Origin: an uncultured Flavobacteriales bacterium
GTDB lineage: Bacteria > Bacteroidota > Bacteroidia > Flavobacteriales_G > Salibacteraceae
Assembly: GCA_913062955.1 (NCBI GenBank)
Contig: CAJXZP010000034.1
Span: forward strand, 1 to 41,369
Direction of reading: 5' to 3'
DNA length: 41,369 nt
In this document: positions 7,519 to 15,809 of the stretch, in pieces
Layout of the letters: each line of letters starts with the position of its first letter
How positions within the stretch are numbered: the stretch's first letter is position 1
The notes under the pieces: model-generated
The model's database searches: none
Seen by the model: the letters and a program-made list of their open reading frames with translations, nothing else
Told to the model about the DNA's origin: nothing
Program-made: the position numbers and the translations under genes

Positions 7519-9600
7519 ATGAATCAAAGAAGAAAAAAACAATTTCAGCAATCAGCAATTGATGAAAAGACGTACGTAAGCGAACCCGCCAAAGTGGAGA
7601 AAATTCCCAATAAATGGAAACTAGTATTGTTTCTTTTTGGATTTCTTCTGTATGCCAATACGGTAAATTTTGGGTATGTACTGGATGACAAAATCGTGGT
7701 CACTGCGAATCAAATTACAAAAAAAGGGTTTGAGGGGGTGCTGGATCACTTTACACATGATTTGATGGATGGTTTTTGGGCCGAGCAATACGGGATTTCT
7801 GTAGACGATCTTGAAAAAAACTCGCTAGTGGTGGGTGGAAGATATCGGCCGCTTTCTGTAGCGACTTACGCCATTGAGTGGGAGCTGTTTGGTGAAAGTC
7901 CAGGGATTAGTCATTTGATCAATGCCTTTTTTTATGGGGTAATAGGTGTCGTGTTTTTTGTTTTGCTCCAAAACCTATTCCCGAGCTCCATCCTTCCCGT
8001 ATGGAAATCCATTCCGTTTTGGGTGACCTTGCTATTTTTAGCACATCCATTGCATGTAGAGGTCGTGGCAAATATAAAAGGTAGGGATGAAGTTTTTAAT
8101 CTTTTATTTGGATTGCTTTCTTTACAGTACTTGGTGGGTTTTTGTAAAACCAAAGAAATTAAACCACTCGTCATTTCTGCGGTAATGCTGTTTCTGAGTT
8201 TGTTATCCAAAGAAACTACGGTGGTTTTTGTGGTCATTGGCCCTTTGATGATCTATTATTTTAATCTGGGAGGTATTAAGGAAGTGAAAAAATCATTTCT
8301 ATTCCTATTAGGATCTACTGTCTTATATAATATAATTAGGTATCTCATTGTGGGTTCTCCTGCCGATCCTATTGCCAGAGAATTAATGAATAACCCTTTT
8401 TTATTAGCGACCGAAGGAGAGCGAATTGCAACCATTCTTTTAACCGTGGCCGTTTATTTTAAACTTATTTTTATTCCCCATCCCTTAACACATGATTATT
8501 ATCCATTTCACCTTCCCTTTCTAGATGAAAACGAGCAATATGCAAATTGGGGGAGTCTAGGAACAATTGTAGGGTTGCTCATTTTGATTTGGTTAGCTTA
8601 TGTGGCTATTAAAGGGATAAAAAATAAGAATATCTATTCTTTTGCTATCCTATTTTCACTCGCCACTATTGTGTTGGTATCTAATGTGTTGTTTCCAATT
8701 GGCGTATTTATGAATGAACGGTTTATGTTTATTCCTTCTGTAGGAATTGCGTTTGCTTTAGCTCATTTTTTGACCGGTTTAACCAAGCGGAAATGGTTTG
8801 CCCTTAAAGATAATTGGGTATATGGTGGTTTAGCTTTACTCCTCATTTTGTTTTCTGGTTTAACCTATCAACGAAGCCTGGCATGGGAAAGTGATAAAAC
8901 GCTCGCCCTTGCAGATGTTCAAGTATCTTTAGGGAGTGCCAAAGTAAAAATGGCGGCTGCGGATGCTCTATTGCAAGATTTACCATCCATTAAGAATCAA
9001 CAAAAAAGGAATGAGGTGATTGAATCTACCTATCAATACTTAAGTAGGTCCCTAGAGATTTACCCAGAGTATTTCCCTCCTTTAGATTTATTGGCAAGAA
9101 TGTATTTTGAGTCTGGAAATTACACGGAGTCCATTAAATTTTATGAGTATTGTGTCAACCGTAAAGTAAATAATACGCAGTTTGTAGAAAATATTTTTGT
9201 GGTAGGGAATAAATTGGTGGAAGTAGGTCAATTTGAGCAAGCGTTTACAGCCTATCAAAAAGCGCTTGGTTTTTCGCCTAATGATAAGAGGTATTTGCTT
9301 GCCATAGCTCAAGTTTCGGCACGGGATTTACAAAACCCAAGCCAAGGATTGCCATTTATGGAGAAAGCCTATAAATTATACCCTGCCGATATAGAAGTGG
9401 CAGAGAAAATGGCAATTACCTACGCAATGTTAGGGCGGTTTCAAAATGCGATTGGAATATTAACCCCATTATACGATGCTAATCCGAATAATTCAGGTAT
9501 TGTCAAAAATTTAGGAATTGTATATTATCAAATGGGTGATACTCAAAGAGGTACCGTGTTAATGAATAAGTCTACCGAAATGGAGAGCTCCAAGAACTAA
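7519..9600 (+). CDS. TMTC-like membrane protein with C-terminal TPRs
   Basis: 693 aa. A polar N-terminal 30 residues is followed by about ten hydrophobic segments to about residue 455, then a soluble TPR region (about 480-690) with helix pairs such as YPEYFPPLDLLARMYFESGN and QFEQAFTAYQKALGFSPND. The first loop has YVLDDKIVV and GGRYRPLSVATYAIEW, a pattern of GT-C fold mannosyltransferase-like proteins of the TMTC/PMT type, in which the acidic pair near the first helix is catalytic. It could be a lipid-sugar dependent glycosyltransferase acting outside the membrane. Substrate unknown. Start ATG 7519, 5 bp after ansA. Confidence 0.8.
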   Translation: MNQRRKKQFQQSAIDEKTYVSEPAKVEKIPNKWKLVLFLFGFLLYANTVNFGYVLDDKIVVTANQITKKGFEGVLDHFTHDLMDGFWAEQYGISVDDLEKNSLVVGGRYRPLSVATYAIEWELFGESPGISHLINAFFYGVIGVVFFVLLQNLFPSSILPVWKSIPFWVTLLFLAHPLHVEVVANIKGRDEVFNLLFGLLSLQYLVGFCKTKEIKPLVISAVMLFLSLLSKETTVVFVVIGPLMIYYFNLGGIKEVKKSFLFLLGSTVLYNIIRYLIVGSPADPIARELMNNPFLLATEGERIATILLTVAVYFKLIFIPHPLTHDYYPFHLPFLDENEQYANWGSLGTIVGLLILIWLAYVAIKGIKNKNIYSFAILFSLATIVLVSNVLFPIGVFMNERFMFIPSVGIAFALAHFLTGLTKRKWFALKDNWVYGGLALLLILFSGLTYQRSLAWESDKTLALADVQVSLGSAKVKMAAADALLQDLPSIKNQQKRNEVIESTYQYLSRSLEIYPEYFPPLDLLARMYFESGNYTESIKFYEYCVNRKVNNTQFVENIFVVGNKLVEVGQFEQAFTAYQKALGFSPNDKRYLLAIAQVSARDLQNPSQGLPFMEKAYKLYPADIEVAEKMAITYAMLGRFQNAIGILTPLYDANPNNSGIVKNLGIVYYQMGDTQRGTVLMNKSTEMESSKN

Positions 9601-9778
9601 CTTTTTATGTCATTTTAACGTTAAGAAATAAGAAAAGCATGGTGTAGGGACTCGTCAATTTAATGGAAAAATGTATAATTGCGTCCCGCTAGCATTTAGG
9701 TGGATTATATCTTGTGATATAATTTAAAAAAAATTGTAGTTTAGTAGCCATGAATTTTGTGACTTGGCTACAAAAAAA

Positions 9779-9865
9779 GGAGAGATGGCTGAGTGGCTGA
9801 AGGTGCGCGCCTGGAAAGCGTGTGTACTCGCAAGGGTACCGAGGGTTCGAATCCCTCTCTCTCCG
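9779..9865 (+). tRNA. tRNA-Ser (GGA)
   Basis: Class II tRNA of 87 nt. The acceptor GGAGAGA pairs with TCTCTCC, followed by discriminator G. The anticodon stem CGCGC/GCGTG encloses loop CTGGAAA, giving anticodon GGA for UCC/UCU serine codons. A long variable arm (TGTACTCGCAAGGGTACC) precedes a perfect T arm, GAGGG/CCCTC around TTCGAAT. CCA is not encoded. A GTAGCC/GGCTAC inverted repeat lies just upstream (9744-9749 and 9766-9771), and a one-mismatch -7 element (TATAATTG, 9674-9681) is the best promoter candidate. The rest of the 178-bp gap before it shows nothing clear. Confidence 0.97.
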
Positions 9866-9928
9866 CACAAAGAGTAAACAATTGTAATTTTAGTAATAGA
9901 AAGTAAGAATAATTAAATCTAATAAATC

Positions 9929-10807
9929 ATGAAAAAATTTCTAGCCATGATGGCTGTTACAGGAGTACTAACATTTGGAGTTTCAAATGTTGTGAATGCA
10001 CAAGAAGAAGCCGCAGGAACGCCTACTGAAGAAATGGTAAATGATAGTGCTACGATTGCTGCTGAAGAAGCTGCTGCTGTAGAAGCTGCTGCCATAGAAG
10101 CAAAAGCGGCTGAGAAAGAAGCGGCAGATGCTAAAGCTGCTGCAATAGAGGAAGCGGTTGAAGTGGAGAAAACTTTCCATCAAACGGTGAAACAAAAATT
10201 TATTGAAGGTGATGCAGGTTTTATGTCTTTCGTTGCGATCTCTCTAATTATTGGTTTAGCTATTGTAATCGAAAGAATAATTTATCTAAGTATGTCTACT
10301 TCTAACACCGCTAAATTAGTGAGTGATGTAGAAACTGCATTAAACACAAGTGGTGTGGATGCGGCAAAAGAAATATGTAGAAACACTGCAGGTCCTGTAG
10401 CCAGTATTTTTTACCAAGGATTAGATCGTTACGAAGAAGGTATTGAAATGGTCGAAAAATCGGTAATCGCCTACGGAGGTGTGCAATTAGGTCAATTGGA
10501 GAAAAACGTTTCTTGGATTTCATTGTTTATCGCTTTGGCTCCGATGTTAGGTTTCTTTGGAACTGTAATTGGTATGATTGGTGCGTTTGATGCTATTGCA
10601 GCAGCGAATAATATTTCTCCTGCTATTGTGGCAGTAGGTATTGGTCAAGCTTTGATTACCACAGTATCAGGTCTTCTAGTAGCCATGGTTCTTCAAGTGT
10701 TTTATAACTATATCGTATCTAAAATTGATGCAATCACCAATGATATGGAAGATGCTTCAATTACTTTAATTGATATTTTAGTAAAATACCAACATAACAA
10801 TAAATAA
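9929..10807 (+). CDS. exbB: ExbB/TolQ/MotA-type proton channel protein
   Basis: 292 aa inner-membrane channel subunit that, with ExbD, uses proton flow to energise TonB. An N-terminal hydrophobic segment ends in a signal-like VNAQEE. An unusual Ala/Glu/Lys-rich helical stretch follows (about 31-75), then three membrane helices: about 93-118 (FMSFVAISLIIGLAIVIE), about 188-212 (WISLFIALAPMLGFFGTVIG) and about 228-260 (VGIGQALITTVSGLLVAM). The GFFGTVIGMIGAF motif is the family hallmark. It leads a close-packed set with a small membrane protein and two ExbD genes (gaps 11, 7 and 1 bp). Confidence 0.93.
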   Translation: MKKFLAMMAVTGVLTFGVSNVVNAQEEAAGTPTEEMVNDSATIAAEEAAAVEAAAIEAKAAEKEAADAKAAAIEEAVEVEKTFHQTVKQKFIEGDAGFMSFVAISLIIGLAIVIERIIYLSMSTSNTAKLVSDVETALNTSGVDAAKEICRNTAGPVASIFYQGLDRYEEGIEMVEKSVIAYGGVQLGQLEKNVSWISLFIALAPMLGFFGTVIGMIGAFDAIAAANNISPAIVAVGIGQALITTVSGLLVAMVLQVFYNYIVSKIDAITNDMEDASITLIDILVKYQHNNK

Positions 10808-10818
10808 GATCAAATTTT

Positions 10819-11214
10819 ATGAAAGATAAAATTGCATCTTTATCAATGATTGTCCTCATAGTAGTAGGAGTTATCCTATTCATTATGTCGATGACGGGTA
10901 GTGTTGATCCCATTTTATATGGTTCGTACATATATTTTGGAATTGGCCTTTTGGTAACTATTATTGCTAGTGTGGCTGGAATTATGGCCAACCCTAGCAC
11001 TATTAAAGGTATGTTAATTGGATTGGGTAGTATGGCCGTAGTTATTTTACTAGGTTATATGCTTGCCGATGGATCTGATAGCGAATCTTATCCTGTACAG
11101 ATAAGTGAAAGTATGTCTCGTTTCTCTGGTATGTTATTGTACTCCATTTACATTTTGTTCGGAGCTTCAGTAGCGACTTTGATTTTTGCGAGAGTTTATA
11201 GTTTAATGCGATAA
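10819..11214 (+). CDS. Small integral membrane protein of the ExbB-ExbD cluster
   Basis: 131 aa with four hydrophobic segments (about 8-27, 31-55, 64-81 and 104-128) and short polar loops; ends YSLMR. The family is not recognised by name. It lies between exbB and the first exbD with gaps of 11 and 7 bp, so it is surely in the same transcript. An accessory role in the proton-channel complex is inferred from position. Confidence 0.85.
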   Translation: MKDKIASLSMIVLIVVGVILFIMSMTGSVDPILYGSYIYFGIGLLVTIIASVAGIMANPSTIKGMLIGLGSMAVVILLGYMLADGSDSESYPVQISESMSRFSGMLLYSIYILFGASVATLIFARVYSLMR

Positions 11215-11221
11215 CTGAAGT

Positions 11222-11809
11222 ATGCCTAAAAGAGATGCGCCAGAAATTAATGCGGGGTCGATGGCTGATATCGCCTTCCTTTTGTTAGTATTCTTCTTGG
11301 TAACTACCACGATGGATTCGGACATGGGGATGATGCGTAAATTACCACCAACATTACCGCCAGACATGCCAAAACCGCCACCAATTAAAGATCGTAATGT
11401 ATTTGTAGTTCTTGCAAATTCAAATGATCAACTTTTAGTGGAAGGGGAGTTAATGGATATATCTGAATTGAAGGCAGCGGCTAAAGAGTTTATCGAAAAT
11501 CCGATGAACATTGAAACGCTTCCAGAAATGAAAACTGTGGATGTGCCAATTTTTGGTGTTAGACAGGTTTCCAAACAGGTAATTTCATTACAAAATGATA
11601 ACGGAACGTCTTATGAATTGTATGTCCAAGTTCAAAACGAATTAGCAGCCGCGTATAATGAACTACGTGATGAGCTTGCTCAAGATAAATTTGGAGTTAC
11701 GTATAAACAACTTGTTGAAAATAAGGAAAAGGCGAAAGTAAATGCTATTAAACGTGTTTATCCACAGAGAATTTCTGAGGCTGAACCTAAAGACGTAGGA
11801 GGTCACTAA
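11222..11809 (+). CDS. exbD: ExbD/TolR family protein, copy 1
   Basis: 195 aa. Short cytoplasmic N-terminus RDAPEINAGSMADIAFLLLVFFLVTTTM, with the single membrane helix at about 15-31 and the conserved Asp of MADIAFL (residue 16) that carries protons. A proline-rich stretch (about 41-54) leads to a periplasmic domain extended compared with E. coli ExbD (141 aa). Partner of the ExbB at 9929 in powering TonB-dependent uptake. A close paralogue, about 87% identical by eye, lies at 13129-13713. exbD copy 2 follows after 1 bp. Confidence 0.94.
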   Translation: MPKRDAPEINAGSMADIAFLLLVFFLVTTTMDSDMGMMRKLPPTLPPDMPKPPPIKDRNVFVVLANSNDQLLVEGELMDISELKAAAKEFIENPMNIETLPEMKTVDVPIFGVRQVSKQVISLQNDNGTSYELYVQVQNELAAAYNELRDELAQDKFGVTYKQLVENKEKAKVNAIKRVYPQRISEAEPKDVGGH

Positions 11810-11810
11810 T

Positions 11811-12278
11811 ATGGGAAGTAAGTTTAAAAAAGAGGGTGGAAGAGGTGAACCAGCGATTTCTACTGCATCGCTTCCTGATATTGTATTTATTCTTTTATTT
11901 TTCTTTATGGTAACTACGGTTATGCGTGAGGTTGATTTGAAGGTGAAAGTTGTCGTTCCTTCGGCTACTGAAATTCAGAAGTTTAAAAATAAGTCGTTAG
12001 TTACTTATATCTACATTGGTTCTCCTACCGATGAAAAATTAGGTACTAGTGCTCGGATCCAATTAGGCGATGCCTATGCAGAGGTACAGGACGTGGGGGC
12101 TTATATTGAAACAAGACGTGGTGAACATGATGAAGCAGAAGTTCCATTGTTGATTACTGCTTTCAAAGTAGATAGAAGTACCAAAATGGGAATAGTTACT
12201 GAAGTGAAACAAGAGCTTCGTAAAGTTTCCGCTTTAAAGATTAGTTATTCAAGTGTAGAAGGAATAACCTTTAAATAG
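11811..12278 (+). CDS. exbD: ExbD/TolR family protein, copy 2
   Basis: 155 aa. Cytoplasmic start FKKEGGRGEPAISTASLPDIVFILLFFFMVTTVM, with the membrane helix at about 24-41 and the functional Asp in LPDIVF (residue 24). The periplasmic domain includes YIYIGSPTDEKLG and ends SYSSVEGITFK. It is clearly different in sequence from copy 1, and Bacteroidota clusters often carry two different ExbDs beside one ExbB. Last gene before a strong terminator. Confidence 0.94.
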   Translation: MGSKFKKEGGRGEPAISTASLPDIVFILLFFFMVTTVMREVDLKVKVVVPSATEIQKFKNKSLVTYIYIGSPTDEKLGTSARIQLGDAYAEVQDVGAYIETRRGEHDEAEVPLLITAFKVDRSTKMGIVTEVKQELRKVSALKISYSSVEGITFK

Positions 12279-12297
12279 TTTAAAAAAATATATGTAC

Positions 12298-12328
12298 AAA
12301 AAAAGGGCTGTTTTACAGCCCTTTTTTT
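12298..12328 (+). terminator. Intrinsic terminator after the exbB-exbD-exbD operon
   Basis: Fourteen-base-pair perfect stem, seven As plus GGGCTGT against ACAGCCC plus seven Ts, around a TTT loop. The A- and T-runs on both sides would let it work in both directions. Confidence 0.94.
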
Positions 12329-12470
12329 GTGCGTTTTAGTTTTTTTTAATTCTGGTGAATAGTACGATGCCCTTTTTTATTTCAAAAAGAAGAGTGTGAA
12401 TTATACGATGAATAGATAAAAAGAGTTTAACTCGTATCTTAGGATACATTTTTCACCCAAAATCTGACGC

Positions 12471-13040
12471 ATGTTCAAACTCAAAATACTAGTTCCACTG
12501 ATCCTTTTTCTTGGTCTTTGTTTCACAGGAATTGCCCAGAAACAAGAAAAAAAAATCAAGATTAAATTGAAAGAATTTGTAGAGAATAAATTATATTATG
12601 ACGTGGGATTAGTCCCTACTTCTTATGTTTTTGATTCAAGGAATGATCTTAATGTGATTGGATTTAATGCGGATGTGGGGTATAAGATATCCAATAATTT
12701 AGCCGTTTTTTGTTCTTTTAATCCAAGTTTTTTATTGGATAAAAAGCGTAACTCATATAGCCATTTAAACAATGGTGGGGTGGGAGTATCTTACGCCTTT
12801 TTGAATATGACTACGGAAAAGAAAAAGTTTAAAAGCCTTTCAACGTCCATAAAAGGAGGTACAGGTGATAATTATTTACCCAGCGATTTGTTCCAGTTTA
12901 AAGAGTATACTTACTATGAAATTTCGTTAAAATGTAATTTTCATAGTCATGTATACATGGGTATTGGATTTACCCAACGCTTTTTTGATAACGATGAAAT
13001 CTTGAATACATTGTATCCTGTATTTGGTTTTACGTTCTAA
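12471..13040 (+). CDS. Secreted or outer-membrane protein of unknown function (189 aa)
   Basis: Not recognised. Signal peptide MFKLKILVPLILFLGLCFTGIAQ (about residues 1-22), then a lysine-rich segment and alternating strand patterns such as FNADVGYKISNNLAVFCSFNPSF and GGVGVSYAFLNMT. It ends in the aromatic strand LYPVFGFTF with terminal Phe, as outer-membrane beta-barrels do. At about 167 residues mature, it suits a small 8-strand barrel. It is flanked by terminators on both sides, so it is an isolated unit between the ExbD pair and the duplicated ExbD. Confidence 0.75.
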   Translation: MFKLKILVPLILFLGLCFTGIAQKQEKKIKIKLKEFVENKLYYDVGLVPTSYVFDSRNDLNVIGFNADVGYKISNNLAVFCSFNPSFLLDKKRNSYSHLNNGGVGVSYAFLNMTTEKKKFKSLSTSIKGGTGDNYLPSDLFQFKEYTYYEISLKCNFHSHVYMGIGFTQRFFDNDEILNTLYPVFGFTF

Positions 13041-13060
13041 GGATACATCCAATAAGTGAG

Positions 13061-13089
13061 GGGAGCCGATCATTTTGGCTCCCTTTTTT
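13061..13089 (+). terminator. Intrinsic terminator after the 189-aa gene
   Basis: GGGAGCC (13061-13067) pairs with GGCTCCC (13077-13083), followed by six Ts. Confidence 0.9.
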
Positions 13090-13128
13090 ATGGCCTAAAA
13101 ATTGGTATTGGTAGGGGAAACTTAATGT

Positions 13129-13713
13129 ATGAAATCTTCAGCCCCAGAAATTAATGCCGGCTCTATGGCCGATATCGCTTTCCTTTTGTTGGTGTTCTTC
13201 TTGGTAACAACTACCATGGACTCAGAAATGGGAATGATGCGTAAATTACCCGCCACCTTGCCCCCAGGAACTCCAGATCCCCCAATCATAAAGGATCGTA
13301 ATGTATTTGTTGTATTGGCAAATTCAAATGATCAATTGTTAGTGGAAGGGGAATTCATGGATATATCCGAATTGAAGGCAGCAGCTAAAGAGTTTATTGA
13401 GAACCCAATGAACAGGATAACGCTTCCAGAAAAGAAATTGGTAGATGTGCCATTCTTTGGGGTGAAACAGGTTTCCAAACAGGTAATTTCATTGCAGAAT
13501 GATAACGGAACGTCTTATGAATTATACATTCAAGTACAAAACGAATTAGCGGCAGCCTATAACGAATTGCGGGATGAGTTAGCTCAAAATGAATTTGGAG
13601 TTAGCTATCAACAACTTATTGAGAAAAAGGAAAAGGCGAAAGTAAATGCGATTAAACGTATTTATCCACAGCGAATTTCTGAAGCGGAACCTACCGATGT
13701 AGGCGGTGAGTAA
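13129..13713 (+). CDS. exbD: ExbD family protein, duplicate of copy 1
   Basis: 194 aa, about 87% identical by eye to the product of 11222-11809. The first four codons differ (MKSS against MPKRD), then both run APEINAGSMADIAFLLL. The Asp of MADIAFL and the membrane helix are intact, and differences cluster in the proline-rich stretch and around residues 96-112. No frameshift or stop, so it is probably functional or recently so. It stands alone, without ExbB, after the terminator of the 189-aa gene. No clear promoter was found. The similarity covers the gene and not its flanks, so the duplicated unit is the gene itself. Confidence 0.92.
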   Translation: MKSSAPEINAGSMADIAFLLLVFFLVTTTMDSEMGMMRKLPATLPPGTPDPPIIKDRNVFVVLANSNDQLLVEGEFMDISELKAAAKEFIENPMNRITLPEKKLVDVPFFGVKQVSKQVISLQNDNGTSYELYIQVQNELAAAYNELRDELAQNEFGVSYQQLIEKKEKAKVNAIKRIYPQRISEAEPTDVGGE

Positions 13714-13799
13714 AAAGTATTGCCGCTAATTAAATAGCTGAAATGGGAGGACTTATCTATTATAATAATCTACCGCTCCTTATTTATTTAGGCAGGTAT

Positions 13800-14741
13800 T
13801 TACTTTTTCTGAAACAGAAATTCTACCGTGGCTCCCCTTTTAAATAAGGAGGCAATAAGATCCTCTAGGATTAAAAAGGGAATACATAAGAGCAGAATTA
13901 CATGTAAATATGCGCCTAGAAATGAAAAATGGTGTGACTTTTTATTGTTTTTAATAAGCGTATAAAACGCATCTCTTTTAAAACCTAACCGGTTTAAAAT
14001 ACTTTGAAATAGCCCAAAAGGATTCATTTCAAGCGAATGATACCTTTCATGAACGAGTTCATAGTCCATACCATCCATCTTTTGGATTAAAGCCTTAGGG
14101 GTGCATAGAAAGAGGTGTCTGGGTGGATCCCAATGAAACCAATTCCCTTTAAATATCTGCGCTTGCCAGCTAGAAATATTTGGAATAACAATTAATAATT
14201 GACCGCTCGGGTTAAAATGGTTGCCAATCTTATCCAATACCGCATAGGGTTCGCTTAAATGCTCAAAAACATGGACTAACGAAATGAGGTCAAATTTTTC
14301 GCCCTTTAAATCTACCTCTTCAAAAGTCCCCTTGATTACTCGTAAACCTTTTTTGGAACTCCTTTGATCCGCAATATCACTTACCTCTATTCCTAAAACA
14401 TCGGTGCCGTGCTTTCTGAATTTCTCAATGAATAGTCCTTCTCCACAACCGATGTCTAACATTTTCGCTTTGTTGGGAAGTCGTTGTTCACAGAGTTTGT
14501 AGCGTCTATTTACTTCAGAAATTCGAATTCTTTGAATAATTCCAACAAATTTCTTTTCCCTAGAACCATGGTATTTCTCAGAATAGGATTCCATTAAAAT
14601 CTCTTCTGAAGGAGCTGGGTGTAAAAAGAAGGTCCCGCAATCATTACAATTAACAACCGGAAAATCTTGATGTTGAACTCTTGATAATGCATAAGCAGGA
14701 TCAATTTTAACCCCTTTGCATAATGGGCAGTCTGTATTCAT
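13800..14741 (-). CDS. Class I SAM-dependent methyltransferase with N-terminal zinc ribbon
   Basis: 313 aa. CPLCKG (about 5-10) and CNDCG (about 32-36) form a four-cysteine zinc-ribbon-like knuckle. The Rossmann methyltransferase core follows: MLDIGCGEGLFIEKF (about 94-108, SAM motif I), GIEVSD (motif II), DLISLVHVFEHLSEP (about 152-166) and a GQLLIVIPN strand. WDPPRHLFL near 205 is typical of Methyltransf_23-type enzymes. A hydrophobic segment near 275-297 suggests membrane attachment. Such enzymes often act in glycan, lipid or secondary-metabolite pathways; the substrate here is unknown. Convergent with exbD copy 3 and 112 bp from the CPBP gene. Confidence 0.85.
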   Translation of the reverse strand: MNTDCPLCKGVKIDPAYALSRVQHQDFPVVNCNDCGTFFLHPAPSEEILMESYSEKYHGSREKKFVGIIQRIRISEVNRRYKLCEQRLPNKAKMLDIGCGEGLFIEKFRKHGTDVLGIEVSDIADQRSSKKGLRVIKGTFEEVDLKGEKFDLISLVHVFEHLSEPYAVLDKIGNHFNPSGQLLIVIPNISSWQAQIFKGNWFHWDPPRHLFLCTPKALIQKMDGMDYELVHERYHSLEMNPFGLFQSILNRLGFKRDAFYTLIKNNKKSHHFSFLGAYLHVILLLCIPFLILEDLIASLFKRGATVEFLFQKK

Positions 14742-14853
14742 TCTTGTTAATTATAGTTAGGTCCTTAATCTTAATTACTTACAAGAATAAGGTTCTTAAA
14801 TGTAAATTGATTGAATTATAGCGTTTTTTAAAGGCGCAATGAAAGCTAAACAA

Positions 14854-15762
14854 TTAAGTTAACTTGTTTCTTGTTTTTAGGAGTAAAAAAATACTTAGTC
14901 CAAATAATAGAATGCTAGGAATAGTAATCGCCACGGTTGAAGCGCCATCCATTACCTCGTTTTGGTTTTGTGTCCCGTAAATGATCGCCAAGATGAGTGC
15001 CAAACCATTATTTACCAGATGTGCCCAAATGGCACTCCATAAGTTTTTGGAGTAATAATAAAAGTAACCGAATAACATTCCCAATAAGAACCGTGATAAG
15101 AATCCTAAAAATTGCATATGGAAAGCGCTAAATAGGAGTGCGGTAACAATAATTGCGGTATGTGGACGCTGTACCCATTTGTGCAGTTGTTTTTGAATAA
15201 CACCTCTAAAAATTAATTCTTCTCCAATAGCAGGTAGTAAAACCACCATAAGGATATTAATAAGAATATCTGCATTCGAATTCATTTGCAACATAACCTG
15301 CAAGAGGATATCATTTTTGTGCTGCATTTCTCGCATCCAATCTTCAACAAAACCAAGAAATTGAGGTAAATGCCACTGGGCATTCCATATCGCCAATAAA
15401 TTAATAAATGGGATAGCCAAGAGCGTAATGATCAAAACAAATAGAATCCCTTTGCCCGATAGCGCTTTGGAAATTCCAAGTTCCTTCCAAGGTGAGTTGG
15501 AAACCAAAAAGGCAAAAGCTATTGCCGGTAAAATAAACAAACCAATTTGTGAGAATATCTGTAGATACTTAGCGACCCAGATAATATTTGGGTCGGTTAC
15601 CATCGATAAATACGATAGTTGATTCATGTTGTATTCCCAGATTAAAGTATTTATCGTATAGAATATTGCCATGGCAATTATAGTTCCGAAAATCATTAAT
15701 CCACCCAAAAATACAAGTCGTCCGAAGGGGGTTAAATAGCTGAAATTATTTTTAAGTGGCAT
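14854..15762 (-). CDS. CPBP family intramembrane metalloprotease
   Basis: 302 aa with about eight membrane segments. CPBP/Rce1 motifs: GEELIFRGVIQKQL (motif 1, catalytic Glu pair and Arg), FSAFHMQFLGFLSRFLLG (motif 2, His) and IWAHLVNNGLALI (motif 3, His). Prenyl-protease-like or immunity-type roles are known for the family; the target here is unknown. The start is taken at ATG 15760-15762 (MPLKNNFSYL). A longer frame to 15885 begins inside the oppositely oriented dusB and adds 41 residues with no family character. Confidence 0.88.
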   Translation of the reverse strand: MPLKNNFSYLTPFGRLVFLGGLMIFGTIIAMAIFYTINTLIWEYNMNQLSYLSMVTDPNIIWVAKYLQIFSQIGLFILPAIAFAFLVSNSPWKELGISKALSGKGILFVLIITLLAIPFINLLAIWNAQWHLPQFLGFVEDWMREMQHKNDILLQVMLQMNSNADILINILMVVLLPAIGEELIFRGVIQKQLHKWVQRPHTAIIVTALLFSAFHMQFLGFLSRFLLGMLFGYFYYYSKNLWSAIWAHLVNNGLALILAIIYGTQNQNEVMDGASTVAITIPSILLFGLSIFLLLKTRNKLT

Positions 15763-15777
15763 AGAGAATTCTTTGTT

Positions 15778-15785
15778 GTAAATTT
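15778..15785 (+). promoter_or_regulatory. -7 element of the dusB promoter
   Basis: TAAATTTG, an exact TAnnTTTG match, lies 24 nt before the GTG start of dusB in the short divergent gap. No well-spaced TTG is seen upstream, so the -33 part is weak. Confidence 0.5.
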
Positions 15786-15809
15786 GCGGCTTCAAAGAAA
15801 CCAAAAGTC

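Noticed and set aside
9616-9625. TTAACGTTAA palindrome after the TMTC-like gene
   Set aside because: Ten bases, AT-rich, no spacing or second copy; too short to call a site.
13714-13799. Terminator between the convergent exbD copy and the methyltransferase
   Set aside because: No hairpin with a T-run could be found in the 86-bp gap; only short imperfect pairings.
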